From Baffinella frigidus (lineage: Eukaryota > Cryptophyceae > Cryptomonadales > Baffinellaceae): 16,993 bases of DNA. Location of the stretch: positions 317,702-334,694 of the forward strand of contig MU646782.1 of NCBI GenBank assembly GCA_026770585.1. The letters are read 5' to 3'. This document shows positions 14,346 to 16,993 of this stretch, piece by piece (position 1 is the stretch's first letter; the number at the start of each line of letters is the position of its first letter). The notes below the pieces were generated by a model, which saw only the letters and a list, made by a program, of their open reading frames with translations, searched no databases and was not told where the DNA came from. Made by a program: the position numbers and the translations under genes.

Positions 14346-15728
14346 GTATGCCCCGCCCCCATCCCTGCCAATCAAGTCCCTTCTCCCCCCTCCACATTTC
14401 TTTCTCTGCCGGTATTTTGGGCGGAGCCTTCATCAAGGGCGGAGCCTTCAACTCGGGCGGTACATCTTAACACCGGTACCGGGAGCAGGCGTCTGCGCCG
14501 GACCTGGATGGTGGGCCGAGCATGCTGGTGGAGACCACGCTCGACGAGCCCATTATCGACACAATCAAGCGGGACCTCCGCATGGTGAGGGCGGATTACC
14601 CTAAAGCAGCGGCAGACAAAATTTGTTGTTCAAACACCCTCCTGTGCATCCACGCGTCCTGCTTTTGCTCTGCGCCACTGAGTGAGGAGGTCTCCCGGGG
14701 GTGCCCGGTCAGGACATGTGCCGGGAGATGGACCTCAAGATGGCCGAAGCTTAAGGTTTGGGGTTTCGGGCAGATTGCAGGGCTCATCCCGAGGGCGACC
14801 GCAGGTGTGGACCAAGCTGGGCAAGGTCATGATTCCGAGCAAGGATACGCAGGACGAACTCCGGAACTGGTCCCGCGCCCGATCCGCCCCTGCTGCTCCT
14901 GCTGCTGCTGAATGAGAAAAGTAAAAGCTTCCGGCTGGTGCAGAAAAGTGACCACCAACCCTCACGGTGGGACCAAATTGATGATTTTCAACTTCCCAAT
15001 TCCTATAGAAAATGGCTCCATCACAGGCGAATTCGCCTGGCTGACCGGGTGTTCCTGAGATTCAAGATCGACGATTTGGTCCCTTCGTGAGGATTGGTGG
15101 TGCCGATTGGCCGCGCCCGATCTCTAGATCCTCCCATTATGCTGCTGTTGCTGCTGAGGGCGTGTCGAGAAACGTGAAGGTGGCGATTTGCTGGAGTGCG
15201 TTCGTTCGACACGGACGGCTGCATCGCATAGGCTAACGTCCTGAAAACCGGGTAGTTAATCCTACGGTATTGCCTACGGTAGGCCGTATGGCCCTAGGGG
15301 GGGTCCTATGAAACTTAGGTCCTAGGAGCCCTACGGCCTACCGTAGGCAATACCGTAGGCCTAACTACCCGGTTTTCAGGACGTTCTCCTACTAAATTGT
15401 GGGTGCCCGGGTGTCCGCAGGGATCTGTGGGGCCCGCTGTTCTTGTGCCAGATTCTGTCCAGCTATCTTAGGCTCCTGACGCCGAAGATAAGGGTATATA
15501 TGCTATTTTAGGCATACAATGATGCTATCTTACGCCTTTTCATCTGGACAGATTCTGGTATGTTCCGAGATGAAATCGTGGGTGTGGGTGCCCGGCAGGG
15601 ATCTGTGGGGCCCGCTGTTCTTGTGCCTGTTCCTAGCCATCCTGCTGAGTATCGACGAGACGGGGAGCGCGAGCAGCCACAAGGACGCGGACCGCCCCGC
15701 GGTGGTCTTTTCGTCGATGCTCCTCATG
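14265..15728 (+). CDS. YIPF6: YIPF6-like Yip1-domain membrane protein, first four exons
   Basis: Exons 14265-14345, 14489-14584, 14805-14869 and 15599-15728 join in frame to 124 residues. The gene runs off the right edge; family members have about 230 residues. The YIPF6 pattern is clear: TLDEPIIDTIKRDLRMVW (residues about 45-61) and KLGKVMIP, then RNWDLWGPLFLCLFLAIL, the start of the first of five membrane helices. Yip1-family proteins sit in ER/Golgi membranes and act in Rab-linked vesicle traffic; YIPF6 is a Golgi member. Residues 1-80 should be cytosolic. Three introns have clean GT-AG ends and matching phases. Exons encoding helices two to five lie beyond the window, since only copies of exon 4 follow. 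Confidence 0.87.
14489..14584 (+). CDS. YIPF6: YIPF6-like exon 2
   Basis: 32 codons. Acceptor GGAGCAG|GCGTCT and donor CGCATG|GTGAGG, phase 0. Holds the diagnostic TLDEPIIDTIKRDLRM. Confidence 0.88.
14805..14869 (+). CDS. YIPF6: YIPF6-like exon 3
   Basis: 65 bases. Acceptor CCGCAG|GTGTGG, donor GGAACTG|GTCCCG, leaving phase 2. Encodes VWTKLGKVMIPSKDTQDELR and N, which links RDLRM to WDLWGP. Confidence 0.88.
14951..15102. mobile_element. MITE-like element, family D copy 1 (intron 3)
   Basis: About 150 bp. The tips ACCACCAACCCTCACG, then GGGACCAAAT, are inverted at the right end. The same GGGACCAAATCGTCGAT tip is found in the element at 15740. Confidence 0.85.
15235..15385. mobile_element. 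Near-perfect palindromic element in intron 3
   Basis: 151 bp with arms over 60 bp starting AACGTCCTGAAAACCGGGTA, then TACGGTATTGCCTACGG. A CCTAGG core and short central asymmetry separate the arms. Confidence 0.9.
15421..15448 (+). pseudogene. Extra copy of YIPF6 exon 4 start, with acceptor, cut by MITE
   Basis: GTGTCCGCAG|GGATCTGTGG and on to TTCTTGTGCC, identical to exon 4 for 28 bases. It is then broken by the element at 15447-15566. The upstream intron bases GTGGGTGCCCGG also match those before the real exon 4. Confidence 0.9.
15447..15566. mobile_element. MITE-like element, family A copy 2
   Basis: Inverted tips CCAGATTCTGTCCAG and CTGGACAGATTCTGG. Core matches the element at 339-467 in the same orientation. 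It sits between the broken and intact copies of the exon 4 start. Confidence 0.88.
15599..15728 (+). CDS. YIPF6: YIPF6-like exon 4
   Basis: 130 bases. Acceptor CCCGGCAG|GGATCT and donor CTCATG|GTGAAC, phase 0 at the end. Encodes DLWGPLFLCLFLAILLSI, an acidic loop with SSHKDADRPAVVF and SSMLLM. Its first 28 bases also occur at 15421, and its end recurs three or more times downstream. Confidence 0.88.
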
Positions 15729-15739
15729 GTGAACCATCC

Positions 15740-15882
15740 TTATCCGGGACCAAATCGTCGATTTCAGATGGTACATTTACCCTTGATTTACCCTTGCAGA
15801 GACCCCGGATCTGGGGTCTCTGCAAGGGTAAATCCCAAGTCTAAAATCGATGATTTGGTCCCGCCGGGAGGGTTGGTGGTCC
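15740..15882. mobile_element. MITE-like element, family D copy 2 with inner palindrome
   Basis: Tips GGGACCAAATCGTCGATTT and its near complement. The core 15785-15834 is a 50-bp perfect palindrome apart from a 6-base centre (GATTTACCCTTGCAGAGACC and on). It begins 12 bases after the exon 4 donor. Confidence 0.85.
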
Positions 15883-15950
15883 AACTTCCCACACACGAAC
15901 GACACCTCGCGTCCCCCCCGTTGTTCCGCTGCACACCCTCCCTTTTTCGT

Positions 15951-16004
15951 AGCCACAAGGAGGCGGACCGCCCCGCGGTGGTCTTCTCGTCGATGCTTCT
16001 CATG
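15951..16004 (+). pseudogene. Extra copy B of YIPF6 exon 4 end
   Basis: Reads TTTTTCGTAG|CCACAAGGAG and encodes HKEADRPAVVFSSMLLM, then donor ATG|GTCAAA. The acceptor phase would not fit the exon 3 donor, so simple use as an alternative exon would shift the frame. Confidence 0.85.
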
Positions 16005-16048
16005 GTCAAACATCCAACTTCATCTCCACAAGCGTATTCATTAATCGC

Positions 16049-16213
16049 TTTTGGCGCAACGAAATTTACTACACAAACGCTATTGAAATTTACCACACAA
16101 ACGCTACGAAATTTACTACACAACCGCTATTGAAATTTACTACACAAACGCTACGCTATTTACTATTACCGTTATGAGCAAATCGTGTAGTAATTTTCGT
16201 TGCCCGAAATCAA
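16049..16213. mobile_element. Element with ACTACACA arms and internal tandem repeats
   Basis: Left GGCGCAACGAAATTTACTAC, right complement GGGCAACGAAAATTACTACA. Four tandem 23-24-base units (GAAATTTACTACACAAACGC) fill the left half. It shares AATTACTACACA arms with the element at 16356. Confidence 0.75.
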
Positions 16214-16244
16214 GTAATCCATATTTTTATGGAGATTAAACTCC

Positions 16245-16344
16245 GTTCCTAGCGATCCTGCTGAGTATCGACGAGACGGGGAGCGCGAGTAGCCACAAAG
16301 AGACGGACCGCCCGGCGGTGGTCTTGTCATCGATGCTCCTCATG
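16245..16344 (+). pseudogene. Extra copy C of YIPF6 exon 4 end
   Basis: 100 bases from TTCCTAGCGATCCTGCTGAG to CTCATG|GTGAACC, missing the exon start and acceptor. It encodes SIDETGSASSHKETDRPAVV and the SSMLLM end. Confidence 0.9.
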
Positions 16345-16355
16345 GTGAACCATCC

Positions 16356-16487
16356 TTATCCGGGATTGTCTTCCATTTGATGGCCATGAAAATTACTACA
16401 CAGTGTTTTTCATGTTACTAGTAAGAACGAATTGTGTAGTAATTTTCATTGCCGTCAAATGAAAGGAAAATAGGTTTCCCCGGATAA
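16356..16487. mobile_element. MITE with ATCC target duplication
   Basis: 132 bp, tips TTATCCGGGA and CCCCGGATAA, sub-terminal arms CATTTGA and ATGAAAATTACTACACA. ATCC at 16352-16355 and 16488-16491. It starts 12 bases after the donor of copy C. Confidence 0.85.
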
Positions 16488-16559
16488 ATCCCACTTCTCA
16501 CTCACGAATGACTCCTCGCATCCCCCGTGTTTGCTCGCTGCACACCCTCCCTTTTTCGT

Positions 16560-16613
16560 AGCCACGAGGAGAAGGACCGCCCGGCTGGTGTCTTCTCGTC
16601 CATGCTCATCATG
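16560..16613 (+). pseudogene. Extra copy D of YIPF6 exon 4 end
   Basis: TTTTTCGTAGCCACGAGGAG, then GACCGCCCGGCTGGTGTCTT and on to ATCATG|GTAAAC. The preceding 60 bases (CTGCACACCCTCCC and others) match those before copy B. Two still shorter fragments, GACCGCCCGGCTG, follow at about 16659-16692. Confidence 0.85.
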
Positions 16614-16729
16614 GTAAACCATCCACTTTCTCACGTTTGATGCTCCCAAACTTTGATGGACCGCCCGGCTGTTGTCTAGGACCGCCCGGCTGGGCGGAAG
16701 GAGGGGGGCAGGGAGAGAGGAGAGGCAGA

Positions 16730-16860
16730 GACGAGAGACGAGAGACTGAGAGAGCTGGGAGCGGGAGCCGCTGTGGAAGACATGTGTGGATATCCTACCT
16801 ACCCGTATCGCCCTCGGGGTGGGGAGGGAGAGATAGGGAGGGAGAGAGAGAGAGAGAGAC
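16730..16860 (+). repeat. Purine-rich GAGAC / GA tracts
   Basis: GAGACGAGAGACGAGAGACT near 16735 and GGGAGGGAGAGAGAGAGAGA near 16840, with unremarkable sequence between. Confidence 0.7.
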
Positions 16861-16895
16861 CTGGGGTACGGGCGCGGGGGTAGGGAAGACCTCCC

Positions 16896-16993
16896 AAGGT
16901 CTTATAAGACCTTGTCTTATAAGACCTTGTCTTATAAGACCTTGTCTTATAAGACCTTGTCTTATAAGACCTTGTCTTATAAGACCTTGTCTT
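16896..16993 (+). repeat. 15-bp palindromic satellite running off the right edge
   Basis: Tandem units TCTTATAAGACCTTG, about six and a half copies, exact as far as seen. AAGGTCTTATAAGACCTT is a perfect palindrome across the repeat. Confidence 0.95.

Overview
The window looks like nuclear DNA of a GC-rich, intron-bearing eukaryotic microbe, most likely an alga or related protist. Coding exons are GC-rich with strong G/C preference at third positions. All introns I can place are GT-AG. Degenerate plant/alga-type telomere heptamers (TTTAGGG and variants) are scattered through introns and intergenic DNA. I cannot assign a lineage from sequence alone; cryptophyte, green-algal or ochrophyte origins are all possible.

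Three split genes can be assembled by eye. (1) Minus strand, about 6410 down to 882 and running off the left edge: an LRRC40-like leucine-rich-repeat protein in at least six exons (6385-6410, 6068-6185, 5651-5785, 4584-4634, 3576-4223, 882-1607), about 568 residues so far; the last exon must lie to the left. (2) Plus strand, 7062-9440: a complete three-exon APC-superfamily permease (683 residues) with a cytosolic C-terminal domain and an AATAAA signal at 9763. It is transcribed divergently from the LRR gene across a 651-base shared promoter region. (3) Plus strand, from 14265 off the right edge: the first four exons of a YIPF6-like Yip1-domain Golgi protein. The three genes show no shared pathway; they look like ordinary neighbours.

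Non-coding DNA is full of short inverted-repeat (MITE-like) elements, about twenty in 17 kb, several with TA, CAC or ATCC target-site duplications. The 4.8-kb region between the permease and the YIPF6-like gene holds many of them, plus five or six copies of a roughly 50-bp motif, minisatellites and a large field of telomere-like heptamers. I see no protein gene there.

The most striking feature is in the introns of the two outer genes. Both carry several extra copies of the exon edges that border them, splice site included: five of the 3' end of LRRC40 exon 6, three of its 5' end, a chimeric mini-exon made of exon-6 start plus exon-5 end, and four or five of the YIPF6 exon 4 end. The copies lie beside MITEs and heptamer arrays. 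In both genes they repeat as a two-copy block at an offset near 610 bp. One fully palindromic element has a 3-bp target duplication that is exactly the GTG at the start of an intron, as in introner elements. Together these suggest a locus whose introns grow by repeated duplication of splice junctions with hairpin transposons. No similarity search or transcript data were available; family names rest on recognised motifs.
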